Assembly: GCA_945643635.1 (NCBI GenBank)
Contig: CALZFC010000027.1
Coordinates: forward strand, 1,722,501 to 1,786,500
Length of the DNA: 64,000 nt
Reading direction: 5' to 3'
DNA from: Allodiplogaster sudhausi
Lineage: Eukaryota; Nematoda; Chromadorea; Rhabditida; Diplogasteridae
A program made the position numbers and the translations under genes. The notes below the pieces were generated by a model. The model worked only from the letters and a program-made list of their open reading frames with translations. It was not told where the DNA came from and did not search any database. This document shows, in pieces, positions 12,729-24,941 of the stretch (position 1 is its first letter; every line of letters starts with the position of its first letter).

Positions 12729-14150
12729 AGCCAGAGACATCTGAATTCTCCGCCGCATGCTGCTAATCTTTCTTTGTTATGCTGCCCTTCATGATTATAC
12801 TATATAAATATCTATTTGTGTCGACATTAATACTGTGTGATGTCGAATATGCTTAAATTTGTTATGTTTTTCCATAAAGTCATTCGGAAAACCCTAATGC
12901 CTGCATTGTCTTTTCATATCAAGCCTTTTTTTTTATTATACTGCTTTTTTTCGGATCGCCATTATTCTTCAACATTACGCAAAGAGTAGGTTATGTTGCA
13001 TATTACAGAACTTTTTTTTATAAATATTTTTATCCACAATTAGCACATCCTTACACTTCTCTACTCATTTTCAAGCCTAGTTGCATACCAGGATGTTTTT
13101 ATAATGAACTGTTGTGCAGAATACCCATTCAATCTTGTTCGTTTGTTACATCAATGTGAGAAACATGAATACTTAGGCAGAAGTGTTTAAACTTTTGTGA
13201 TGCAGATTGCTCGTAAATGCGTACTTGCAAGAAAGCGAAAGCTTGCTGGGAGTGTCAGAATATCTTTGCATATTTTTAATTTCAACTTCAAACATAATCA
13301 TTTTGGCCCACTAAACCGTTTTTTTAAACGTTAAAACGTGATTATTTGAATTTGAATCATTGAATTGCCTTGATTTGAATATGCGGCATCTCGTAATTAT
13401 ATCATTTCGACTCATTTTTATGGATCGAGATCAGTCGTTATTGTTTCTGAGTTGCTGAGTGGTCGACTTCTTCTGCCTCTCTTCGCTCCGTCTCCTTCTC
13501 GCTCATCATCATGGGCGAGGTATAACTGAAACAATAAGTAAATCGGCTGGAACTCCCCTTGTGAAGGAAAAAAAAGTTTTACTTTGGCCGTCCACAAGGG
13601 ACAATAAGCCCCAACCTCGACCCTTATTAACCTCGAAAATTCCTTCAATTCGAAGAAACATGGCCTCAATGTAGGCACCCCCCTCGGCCTAAAAATTCTT
13701 TTAACCACCAACTTCTTCTCATCCCATCAAAAACTCTGGAGTTCCTTGAAATTTCATGGTATTAATGACCATATTTCTCAACTGACGAACATATCAGTCA
13801 CTTCTCGCTTGCTCTCGCAATTTTTGTCATCTTAGAAAACAGTATCTCTCTCACGAAAAAGCCAACATATGGGTTTTTTCAGGCTGCCTGCCGAAATCGA
13901 TTGCCATTTCTGACGGAATGTTCCATTCCTCACGTTTAATTCCTTACAGCCCTTTCCATCATTAGCATACCACGTGCTATTCCAGTCCTATTTTGTTTTT
14001 TCGAGTCATTTTCCCCTCCATGGCTCTTCGTGAGCGGTTGCTTCTGTCAGAGTTGGCCTAGTACCCGGTGACAAACCTGTGCTTTTCCTCGTCTTCTACA
14101 GTAATAGCCAGAGATGTTGACTACAATCTGATAACGCCATCTGATTTCAG
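12729..14150. other. Region between chemoreceptor and galectin 1
   Basis: No gene seen. From about 13100 onward it is homologous to the region upstream of galectin 2 (from about 18690), including blocks near 13410-13530 and 13925-14060. The duplication therefore includes upstream flanking sequence and perhaps the promoter. Confidence 0.65.
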
Positions 14151-15836
14151 GTGGCTCTGCCGAATCCGTTCTTCGCGCGCTTTCCTCAGACGCTCGAGCT
14201 CGGCCAGACGCTTAGCGTTTTCGGTGTGCTATCCTTCAACGCTACACTGTAAGCAAATTCTTCAACGCGCTCACAGAGTCATCTTTTTCTCTTTTTTTTG
14301 AATTCTCATTGAGACGCCATTCAAATTCAGATTTTGGAATAGATTCTAATTCTTCTTCCCCATTTCCTTAGCGTCAGCCTCAAACTCATGGCGGGCGGTC
14401 CCAATGGACGCATTCTGCGTAAGGATCTTCGATTCGATAACAATGAGCTCGACCTCAACAATGGCTTGGTGAAAAATTTCTTCCTTTTTTTTGAAATGCT
14501 AAATTTTTCTATTTAAATTTTTTTTAGAGATTCCTTTCTTTGCAAGATAAATGTACACACGAAAGGCAAAATGACTGCTTGCAGCCTTTCGCTTGGGACA
14601 GCCTGGGCGTCAAGCCCGGCAAACTGATCGAGCTGCGAATCCGGCATGTCAACTATTTTGCAGTAAAATAGTGTTATTATTATTATTTCCCTTTAGATTT
14701 TTTTTGGGTACTAGTTCTTCATAAAGTAGAATAAAGAAAAGTAAAAGAAAAAAATTGGAAGAAATAGAAAAATTGTTTCTTTAGAGTTCGCCAGGACATG
14801 TTCGAACTGAGAATCAACGGCAGCCGCTTGACCGACATCAAGCATGGCGGCAATTTCAATGATATCAACTGCTTTGAGGTCGAGATCGCTTCAATACCAA
14901 CAAATAAATAAATAAATAAATAAATAAAAAGAGAAGATAATAGGTGTAAAAAGCTGTCTCTGACAGAGAGAGAGTGTAAATTACGGCAAGATGGAAAATT
15001 CACAGAGCTTCTTGCTTCGTATTAACAGGTCTCCGGCGGCATTCAACATACGAAGATTGGACTTCGCGGAAAGGACTACCCGGAAACGTTCAGCGGTACT
15101 TTCCCGCATGGCGCTCTGAGCATTGGTATCCTAAAACTATACTCAATTTGTTTTTTTCAAAGCAAGCAGCAGAAATATGATTTATTTAAACACCTTTAGG
15201 TGAGAAAGTCGAAGCGTATGTCACCCTGACCGGGAAGGAATTCTCCTTCAACTTCCTTGACGGAGAGGACACTCTCTTGCATTGGAAGCCACATATCAAT
15301 GGGAATAAGCAAACGGTTGGGTGACACTTTAGTCCTATTTGGAGGAGGGAGGAGATCATCAGAATATAATTAATTCAGTTTCGTATTTCCGCGTTATTCA
15401 CTGAATAATTGACAAAAAGTTAGAAGTAGGTGTTTGCCATTGTCTCTTTTTCGCGCTTTATATTTGTTCCTTTACTCCTCCTCTCCTCAGATTGTGCGCA
15501 ACTATCGCGTGGGTGGTGGCGGATGGCCGAAAGAAGAAAATAACGAGACCCCGAAGCCATTCCCGATCAAGAAGAACGTCGGCTTTCATGTCACCTTCAT
15601 CTACGAGGAGAAGCAGTTCAATGTTAGCATAATATTCACTGCTCTGCAAGTTTTTGACATAATTTTGTAATGTAAGAAATATTTGCTAATTTTTAAACAT
15701 CATTGACTGATTCTATGTTGAGATTTCGATCAACGGCGAACCATTGGAGCCGTTTGCGCATCTCTTTCCGGAACGCACTTACAAGTCGATCGAGATCAGG
15801 GGCAACGTCACCATGGAGAGCCTCGACATTCGCTAA
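14151..15836 (+). CDS. lec-like: Tandem-repeat galectin (galectin 1)
   Basis: Two galectin carbohydrate-recognition domains in tandem; members of this family bind beta-galactosides, often secreted without a signal peptide. Exons: 14151-14248, 14372-14468, 14585-14643, 14785-14878, 15029-15125, 15200-15315, 15491-15622 and 15723-15836 (stop TAA). Domain 1 starts LPNPFFARFPQTLELGQTLS and includes FELRING. It lacks the canonical H-x-N-x-R set, so it may not bind sugar. Domain 2 has LLHWKPHIN, IVRNYR and GWPKEE, keeping His, the V-x-N-like strand and W-x-x-E. The first codon after the tttcag acceptor is GTG, where the paralogue has ATG. This copy therefore needs an upstream coding exon, a non-AUG start, or has lost its start. 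Intron 3 most simply starts with GC, and intron 4 starts GTC. An AATAAA follows at 15875. Confidence 0.88.
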
Positions 15837-15874
15837 GCACTATCTACCCTTGACGAAAGCCCCTTTTTTATTGG

Positions 15875-15880
15875 AATAAA
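15875..15880 (+). terminator. Polyadenylation signal of galectin 1
   Basis: AATAAA 38 bases after the galectin 1 stop codon, followed by T-rich sequence. Galectin 2 has the equivalent signal at 34180. Confidence 0.7.
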
Positions 15881-18690
15881 ATTGTTTTGTTGAACTAGCC
15901 TATAAATACTACATCATTACGTTTAAAATTATAAATAACTTCTTTATCGGAGCTTTTTTTTTATAAATATGCAAACTCCGTGTACATATGTACATACCTT
16001 GTAGGCCCCAATCGGGTTTGTGTCCAAGTTTTTCCCCAATCATCCGTGCCCAAGTCACGTGTAGCACTCGCACCTGCATTCTCTCGGCAGAAAATAGGTT
16101 GAATTCGATGTTCCTCTCCTGCAGGCTCCCTCTAAAATGTAAATGGGGTACCTGATATCATTAAGGACATCATTGAAAAATTATGTGAGATCGTCATAGC
16201 CCTTGGCATTCTTTTACGCAGCAAGAATGAGAGAACCAATTCTTACGGCTTGACGTTCCAATTCGATCCTGTATTTATTATCTTTCAGTGATCTTCCTCC
16301 TTTAATCAGCGCGGAGATCATTCAATGTGCCGACACGCTATATAAGGGGCTGGGCTAATTTACGTTACATGACGTTATGTGTGTACGATACGCTTAGGGC
16401 GGAGCTTATTTACATTTGATGCGTGGCTTACAATGCACAGAACAAAATATAGAACATCACAGACCACAATTATGACAGCACAAACTAGAAAGAAAAGATT
16501 TACGTCACCACGCCCCGCAGTATCATCATGAAATTGTCAGGAAACTAAATGGCACCAAACAAGCTGTCCGAGTTTTTTCCCTTTACTTTGCTTCTTTGCA
16601 CTAATGTTTGTGTGTGCCTTCATAGAGTGTACGAGTATTTCTCTTGCTGCATGCCTTATGCCTTGAATAAATATTTGAACTGCCTCCAAAATGTCACGAT
16701 AGAGTTGTAGGCGAAGATGTCGCCTTTTTATCCAATTGAATATTTCAATTTCGACTTTATCTGCATATACATATGTACATACATACATATGTTCATATTT
16801 ACTGACTGAGATGAGTGTGGTCTTCTAGAAGACTTGGTCACTTTCTACCGAACAGATGTCTGAAACTTCGTAACACGACTATTTTTCTGCTGCGCAAGTT
16901 ATGGAGCGCAATTTCGGCAAGAAGAACAATCGACGATGCCGCGTAGAGTCCAGGTGCAATGAAGACATTCTATCGCATTGAGATGGTGTCGATGGGGCGA
17001 GCGCTTATTTCTATACCTACATTATTCGTAAACTTGGGGCGATTCGAATAGCGACGCCACCAGAAAGTCGCAATCTGGAATTAGATTGTAGAATGGAACT
17101 GTGAAAGACTGAACAATGCTCGCCCTACCACTTGTTACTCCCTCAAGGGAGGATGTTGTGAGAGACGATGGAGAAGAGATTTAGAAGGAAGAAGAGTTTA
17201 TCTGTTAAGGCAGCAAGTAATCGAAGGTACATTTAATACACACAGAGAGGAGAACCCAAACACTGGTGAGCCCTGAGAGGCTGCGAACAAAGCGACAGAC
17301 TTGGGAAAACATTTGAGATGAGAACAACAGATAAACGGATGAGAAGACTGCATATATTCGAACGAATCTGTGATTGATTGAAGAAAAGCTTCTTATATTC
17401 ACTTACTTACAACAAGAATGGTAGCGCACATGAAATAGTACATTTCGCGACACACTATCTTATATGTAGACGGAAGGAAGATGAAGGAAAGATATGTTTG
17501 GAAAGGAATCTAGGCGGTTTTCGAAAGGAATGTGGCTAGATGGATGCATACTCACATCTGGGCATCAGACAATGAAGGGTCACCAGGCAGTGCGATCCGT
17601 GCACATAAATGAAGGAGAGATTGAAAGAGTGAGAGAGAGAGACTGAGAGAGAAAGAGTTATAGAAAGGTAGCGTGTGAGTGACCGAGGAGGGTGCGATGG
17701 AAAACGGGAGAAGGGTCTAGAGAAAGAGAGTACTATGTATGTACAATAGGAGATACGAAGGACATTGATACAGAAGGAACTGTGGTAGAGGGAGACTGGA
17801 AGAGAGGAAAGAGATACCAGGTGCGAAATTGTGTGAGAGGTGATGAGGGTGATGGGAAGAAAGAGGTGAACTGAGGGAAAATGAGGATGTCAGAGATGTT
17901 GTTGAATGCATGGCTCAAAAGAATGAAGAACCGAGCCAGACATATAACGTCTTATATTTCATAACTCGTGTATAGATGTCCAATCATAATCTTGTTCTCT
18001 ACATCTCTCCTTCTCTCTCTCTCTCTCTTTCTCTCTTTCTCTCTCTCTCTCCATCACGTTCTCTCGTTCGCTAATATAACACATGGAATAGAGAGACGTC
18101 TCTTGGACATTAACGGAAACTTAGTGACCGAGGAACATGAAGATCGAACGAATGGAAAGGAAGTGCAGCATAGAAATGTGTTTGCAAGCGGAATAAATGC
18201 GATTGAAATCCAATTATGTATTCATTTCTTCAAAACAGCATTATGCTGTAGCAACATTTAAAATTATAGCTATATTCACAAAATGTTGAGAAGAAACAAA
18301 GTCGTTCGATGCATTTGTTCTTCAGACAAGAACGATGGGTTCGCTTAGGACTTGCGTCTGCATGAAACAGGAAAAAGGAGGGGGGGGGGAGGGCTAAGCG
18401 GAAGGGAGTTAAAGAAAGAGGAATTGAAAGCATGAAGGATGCGAATCGTTGAGTCTTTATTCTCTTATCACCTTCGATCTTTTCGTTTTCTGCAAATGTC
18501 ATGACATATGTATTTATGTACATACATCATCTCACTTCACTCTCTGACCATGAGGTAATTTGTAACTTTGTGTTATTGTTGAATATTTTCACAATTCAAT
18601 AAAATCGTCAAATAACACCGCTGGAAATTTTTTTGTTGAGAAAAGCTTTTTAATGCACCGTAGTAATCATCCCCTGATATGATTACTGAT
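15881..18690. other. Downstream flank of galectin 1, partly duplicated at 34.1-39.3 kb
   Basis: No gene recognised. The part directly after galectin 1 resembles the part after galectin 2 (34190-34420). The block 17310-18350 is closely similar to 38277-39300, including identical runs such as gaatggtagcgcacatgaaa. It contains short CT/GA runs near 17625-17660 and 18010-18050. Confidence 0.65.
17310..18350. repeat. Segmental duplication, copy A (partner 38277-39300)
   Basis: About 1 kb of non-coding sequence aligns co-linearly with 38277-39300 with scattered substitutions and small indels. Shared landmarks are agatgagaacaacagataaa-type text at the left edge, catgtttggaaaggaatcta-type text in the middle and ttcagacaagaacgatgggt at the right edge. 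It marks the right end of the duplication unit that also contains the galectin genes. Confidence 0.88.
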
Positions 18691-21600
18691 AACTGTTGTG
18701 CAGAATGCTAATTCAATCTTGTTCATTTGTAACATTAATGAGAGAAACATGAATACGTATTGTTAGGCAGAAGTGTTTAAACTTTTGTGACGCGGATTGC
18801 TCGTAAATGCGTACTTGCAAGAAGGCGAAGGCTTGCTGGGAGTGTCAAAAATATCTTTGCATATTTTTTTAATTTTGACTTAAGACACAATGATTTTGTC
18901 CGCTGAAGTTTTTTTAAACGGTAAACGTGATTATTTGAATTTGAATCATTACTTTGCCTAGATTTGAACATGCGTGTCTCGTAATTATATCATTTCGACT
19001 CATTTTTGTGGGTCGAGATCAGTCGGTGTTGTTTCTGAGTTGCTGAGTGGTCGACTTCTTCTGCCTCTCTTCGCTCCGTCTCCTTCTCGCTCATCATCAT
19101 GACCGAGGTATAACTGAAAGAATAAATAAATCGACTCGAATTCCTCATGTGAAAGAAAAGTGTTACTTTGGCACCACGAGGGGCCGAAGTAACCTCGACC
19201 CTTGTTAACCTCGAAAAATTCGATCAATTCGAAGAATAAAGGTGACAATAACCTCGATGTCAGCTTTTTTCCCTCGGCCTATCAATTCTTTTAACCACCA
19301 ACTTCTTCTCATCCAATCGAAAACTCTGGGATTCCTTGAAACTTCATGCTATTAATGACCCATATTTCTCAACTGACGAGCATTTCAGTCACTTTTGCTT
19401 GCTCTCTCACAACTTTTGGCATCTTAGAACTCCGTATCTCTTTCATGAACCACGGGTTTTAAAAGAAGACCTCGTCTCGTTGAAGAATTGGGAGTACAAT
19501 GTAGTTGTATAGTAGTATAGTATAGTTTAAATCGTCACCCTATGGACTCGATCACTAGTGATCTGGCTCAGGCTGCCAGAACTACTGAACATCATTGTTT
19601 GTATTATTCGCCAACTCTCCACCGACTGCTCCTCAACGTAGATGTATAACGAAATGTTTCATTCATCACGTTTAATTCCTTCCAGCCCTTTCCATCATTA
19701 GCATACCAATTATGTTTTCGAGGCATTCTTCATCATTCTCCTCTCCCTGGCTCTTCGTGAGCGGTTGACTCCGTCAGTGTTGGCCTGATTCCCGATGATA
19801 AACCAATCCCCCCCCACGCCTTCCGCTGCGAAAGGCAGAGAAGTTGACTAAACAACAGCGCCATGTGTTTTCAGATGGCTCTGCCGAATCCGTTCTTCGC
19901 GCACTTCCCGGCGGAGCTTGTGGTCGGCCAGACGCTTAGCATCTTCGGTGTGCTGACCTTGAACGCTACACTGTCAGCAAATTCTTCAACATGCTCCCGG
20001 GGACGTCTTTTTCTTTTCTTGAATTCTCATTCCGACGCCATTCAAAGGAAAGATTTTGGAGGAGATTTGCGAAATGTCTAATTCTTTTTCTTCCCCATTT
20101 CCTTAGCGTCTGCCTGAATATCTTGGCGGGCGTTAACAAACCGCTGAATGCGCATCTTCGATCAATGACAAGGAGCTCGTGCTCGACGACGGCTTGAAGG
20201 TAGTTATGAGAAATAACTTCGTTTTTGAAATCTTAAATTTTTCTATTTTCATTAGATTCTTTTAACGCTTCCTTGCTGATAGCGAATCTGTCATCAAAAA
20301 TCCAAAATGATTCCTTGCAGAATCACACTCACACTTGGAAGAGCCTGGCCGTCAATCGCGGCGATCTGATCGAACTGCGAATCCGGCATGTCAACTAGTT
20401 TTAGTAGCCTTCATTTCCCTTTCTTATTTATTTTTTAAGTTTTAATTGATCACAAAATTGAAATAAATTTCATTTAACAAGATTGGAAGAAGAAGAAATT
20501 GTTTCTCTAGATTTCACGCGGACATGTTCGAGCTGACCATCAACGGTAGCTACCTGGCCAATATCAAGCATGACGGCAATTTCGAGAAGATCGACTGCTT
20601 TGAGGTCGAGATCGGTTCAAAACCTAGAAATAAATAAATAACCAAAAAAGAAATGATTCAAAGTATAAATTGCTGTCTCGGAAAGAGAGAGTGCAAATCC
20701 TGATATGATTGAAAATTCACCGGGCATCTGTTTTCATATTCATAGATCTCCGTCGACATTCAACTCTCGAAGTTTGCACTCTGCGGAAAGGACTACGATA
20801 TTCCGTTCAACAGCCCTTTCCCAGGCGGCTTCCTGGGTCTTGGTATCCGAAAACTATCCACAAATTGTTTTTCCAAGGCAAGCGTCAAAAATGTTAACTA
20901 CGTATATCCCTTAGGGAAGAAAGTCGAAGCGTATCTCAAGCTGATCGGGAATGAGTTCGCCGTCGACTTCATTCGCGATAATCGCGTTTTCTTCCACTGG
21001 AAAATTCGTCATGATGCGAGTGAGGTACACACAAAGAAGAATGTTCGTCTGAGCAGGACATTCAAGCGGAACATTAATGCTATCAATCGCTTCCGGAACA
21101 TTAATCACTCGCTGAGCTGGACATTCAGATGTTCCGCTGAGCGGATCACCAATGTCCTGCGGCAATGTAGTGCTGAGCAGGACATTCCCCGCTCGCTTCT
21201 CGCGAGCATAGGGGGGGGGGGAGCGCCTCCCCATCATTCTGTTTGCGTGCTCTCTGTCTCTTCTCTTTCTCTCTCTCTCTCTCGCTCTCTCTTTCTTTCT
21301 CTCTCTCTCACTCACACTCTCTCTTTCTCTCTCTGTGCTATCAGGAATCTCAAACACGACCCACAAACTAGCCAGTTAATCGTCTTTTGCAGCTATTATT
21401 GTCGTTTTCGCTATAAAACAGTTTAAATTGTAGGTAAAACGTGAGAACAAAAACTGCAAAACTTAAAAAACTGGCTAACCTGGTTTGTAGAGTCGTGTTG
21501 GTGCCGTCTTCGTTGTATCTGGAATTAGAACTTACCCGAACCACCACCCCGCGCACCCTGTACCCAAGCCACTACCACCACACTACTCGCCCCCGCGACC

Positions 21601-21737
21601 TGAATGTTGAAGAACTTATCCAGAAGAAAAGGGCGGCGCGCATGGAGAACGTTGAGAAAAGAATGGAGAGAGAGAGAGACAGAAAGAGGAAAGAGACAGA
21701 GTAAAAGAGAGAGAGAAAGGGAGAGAGAGAGAGAGAA

Positions 21738-22251
21738 AACTCTACGAACTCGGTCTCTCCATCTGTGATAATTTTGCTTAGAGCCAAAAGGTATTTTTCG
21801 AAAGTTTTACTGCTCAACGTGTCTTATGTTGTGTCTCTCTCTATCCTACATTGTTCTACAGAAAAAGGCGGTTCTTTTGAGCTATTTAATGTTGTATAAA
21901 AGTAGTTCTGGACCTCATCCGACGTCTGAGAACAAATATGTGAACACTGTTCATGATGTCAGGAGTTGGCCGTGTGCCTCGCTCTGTGCGCAAACTTGTA
22001 AGTGTAATCAAAACGCTCAACGTTACTTATCCGCATCTCTCTGTACCTCATTAGAACTGCCTTTCTGTGTAGAATCTAATGACATAGAGAGAGTGACCTT
22101 TCCGTCTCTTTATAGCGTTCACAGCAATAGAAACACAAAAACTCACAGATCTCACAGACAGTCTTTTCTGCGCTCAATTACCAATCAATATGGTCTCTCT
22201 CTCTCAATCTCGGTGTTTCGCTCCCTCTCTTATTCTCTCTCTCTCCTTCTC

Positions 22252-22294
<43 letters not shown>

Positions 22295-22651
22295 TCTCTC
22301 TCTCTCTTTCTCTTTATAAGTGAATGTAAGGAGTTGGCCGTGTTCCTCGCTCTTGTGCACAAACTTGTAAGTGTAAGAACAACGCTCAACGTGACGTACA
22401 CATCTCTCTGTACCTCATTAGAACCGCCTTTCTGGGCAGAATGTCATGACATAGAGAGAGAGAGGTCTCTTTATAGTCTTCACAACAAAAGATACACAAA
22501 ACTCACAAATTTTGGCAGCGTGCCAAAAAGATTAATTGAGTTGTACATGCTTTCTCCTGTTCTCTCCCTCTCTTTCTTTCTTTCATTCTTGTTTCTTTCC
22601 CTCTCTCCCTTTCCTCTCTCTCCCTCTCTCCTCTCTCTCTCTCCTTTTCTT

Positions 22652-22683
<32 letters not shown>

Positions 22684-22808
22684 CACAGGTAAGATAGAGA
22701 GAGACGCAACATAAGCAACATAAGTCACGTTGAGCAGTAAAACTCTCGAAAAAACCTTTTGGCTCTTAGCCAACTTGGCACAGATGGAGAGACCGAGTTC
22801 GTAGAGTT
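21738..22808. repeat. Foldback repeat with about 85-bp inverted ends and internal direct repeats
   Basis: Sequence at 21738-21825 (aactctacgaactcggtctc at the outer edge) recurs inverted at about 22720-22808, ending gaccgagttcgtagagtt. Between the arms a block of about 370 bp is directly repeated, starting near 21960 and near 22325. Both copies share gagttggccgtgt, aacttgtaagtgtaa and atctctctgtacctcattag. No coding potential is evident. It lies inside the outer TIR element. Confidence 0.8.
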
Positions 22809-22984
22809 CCCCGGACTACCCTCACTACTCTCTCTCGCATCGTATTTGTTATGCTATTGTTATCCGATTTTCGGCTCTCTTCAATCTAATAGCTGCGAAT
22901 CGATACCAAGGATGGATTTGCCATTATTAATAAGAATGAAGAGAGTGTTAGAGATGAAACTGCAGTCGTCTTTGCTATCGATTA

Positions 22985-23475
22985 GCAGCTATTAGAATGA
23001 GAGAGAGTGAGAGAGACAGACAGAACAGACAGACACAGAGACAGAGAGATAGAGAGATAGAGAGAGAGAGAGACAGATATACACACACAGAGACAGAGAG
23101 AGAGAGAGACAGACAAAGAGGGAGAGATATATCTAATGCACATGTAAACGAAAGACCATAAACGTGTACGGAGCGAGCACTGGCGGGGAAGCTGTACGCG
23201 TTGCGGTCGAGGGGAAGCAGCGCGAACAGCCGGCCTAACATTTTGTTGCATGCTTTTGTTGTCTCTAGAAGTGCACGTAGGCAACCAGGAGTCAGACATT
23301 CAGACAACAAATGTTAGACTTTCGTGCAGACAGACATTTGTGGCATTGGGATAGTATAAGTGGTCTCGTTGTCTTTGTCTCTGTCCGTCTCTGTCTGTCT
23401 CTTTCTCTCTCTCTCTCTCTCTCTGTCTCTCTGTCTCTCTGTCTCTCTTTCTCTCATTCTAATAATAGTTTCATG
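22985..23475. repeat. GA/GACA-rich inverted repeat
   Basis: cagctattagaatgagag near 22986 is mirrored by ctctcattctaataatag near 23451. GACA/GA arrays follow on the left (22995-23125) and GTCT/CT arrays precede on the right (23365-23450). Confidence 0.65.
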
Positions 23476-23537
23476 TACCAGGACAGGTCTCTCACTTTTG
23501 ATGTGAACACTACAAAGAGACCGAATATACATATACA

Positions 23538-23948
23538 GTAAGGTTCCCAACAACACCAAGATACTCAGACAAGTATATCTACATAGCGGACAACAAATAG
23601 AAACATACATAGCAACGTAAAAGGCTCCAGAGGTCATAGAAAGGGGAGACAGAGAGGGAGGGATACTTGGGGTTGGTGGGATAGGCTGCCGGCTCTCAGC
23701 CCGTTCCTCTCGGCGTCTATCTAGCCGGGCTTTTATAAGTGGTTGGCGCGGCGCGGACGCGGTCGCGGATCTGGAAGTAGTCATCATTATGTGTCACAGG
23801 ATTGAGAAAGAGAAGGAGAAGAGCGATAAGATTAGAAAGTGGTTAACCGTACCGGAAGCCGCGCCGGAAGTAAGAAGAGATCACTGAGAGAGTTAGATAG
23901 ATATGTATGTATGTATCATACCGCTCACAAGCGCTTACAGCGCTTACA
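23538..23948 (-). repeat. 3' LTR of the retrotransposon
   Basis: 411-bp direct copy of 32719-33129 with one difference noticed (A at 23575). Its outer flank ATACA matches the flank of the other LTR. Confidence 0.93.
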
Positions 23949-23957
23949 CCTCCCATC
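23949..23957 (-). promoter_or_regulatory. Polypurine tract
   Basis: The minus strand reads GATGGGAGG directly before the 3' LTR begins TGTAAGCG. It is short but correctly placed to prime plus-strand DNA synthesis. Confidence 0.6.
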
Positions 23958-24941
23958 ATCCAAAAAGAGTTCGTCCTCGAACTCTGGCTTGTAAAATGAG
24001 GGAGAGAAAAGAAGAGATTATTTTACATATTTATTTATTGTTTTTTTTGGTCATTTGTCTACAAAAGAAGAGGATGGAAAAAAATGTTCGTTCGAAATAA
24101 CATAAGAAAAGAAATTAATTCGTAACATGACGTGGATGAATTACCGAGAGAAAAAAAAACTACAAAAATGAAACCTTGTTGAAGTTTAATGAATTCATAT
24201 TTGAGAAAACAGAGGGCCAATGGGCACCATGACTGTAGAATTAGAAGCTATACATGGAATGTTGATAGTCGAGAGCCAGGGGGACAAGAATGTCCTGCTC
24301 TTGAAGGAATGATCCTTGCTTCCATGATTGCATTTTTCGATGCGCAGAAGTTGGCCAGGTGTCGCCAATTCGGTGCCGAGAGGGGCGATGACAGGCACGC
24401 CCAAAATTAAAATAATCACTCGTGGGGTGGCTCTCATGCCATGCTATGAATATGGAGAGCAATAAGATTCTGAGTCTGTTACCAATGGGGTTGTGATATG
24501 TGATCGGTGGTAGCATATGTGATGGTAATTTGATTACCATCGACCAAACGGGGTCTGCTAGCTGTTCATATAGCATGTCGTGTTGCTGGATTCGTTTGAG
24601 AGAGTGAATGAGAAAGTGGCGCTTGACACCGCGGTTGGGTGTTAATTTTAAACACACCGGGAATTAAATTATATATTTTTTTATATATCTTTAAATTATA
24701 TTTCGTATGGTCATTACTCGATGATTCTAAGAGTGGGATTTGAATTTTGGACAGGATACTGCATTAGTGCTTTCTTTAATATACTCCAATTTAATATCAA
24801 AACTTTTCTTTCGGAGTTAAAAAAAAAAAGTTTTTTTTTTTAAATGATGGTTGCCGTGGTTGAGAAGGAGTGAGAGAGGTTTATGATATGTGTGAACTCT
24901 AGTTAAGGTGCCATATATATATATATATATATATATTGGCC
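23958..24941. other. Unassigned 3' part of the retrotransposon
   Basis: Between the protease and the 3' LTR. Short overlapping minus-strand frames occur at 24241-24657 and 24195-24437. The latter contains a hydrophobic stretch reading VIILILGVPVIAP. I recognise no RT, RNase H or integrase motif. A TA array lies at 24911-24934. Confidence 0.5.

Noticed and set aside
16330..16370. TATA-like ctatataagggg as a promoter of a separate gene
   Set aside because: No downstream coding or RNA gene could be identified, so an isolated TATA match is not enough.
24195..24657. Minus-strand ORFs near the 3' LTR as possible RT or integrase remnants
   Set aside because: No YXDD, zinc-binding HHCC or DDE-type pattern is visible; too short and ambiguous.
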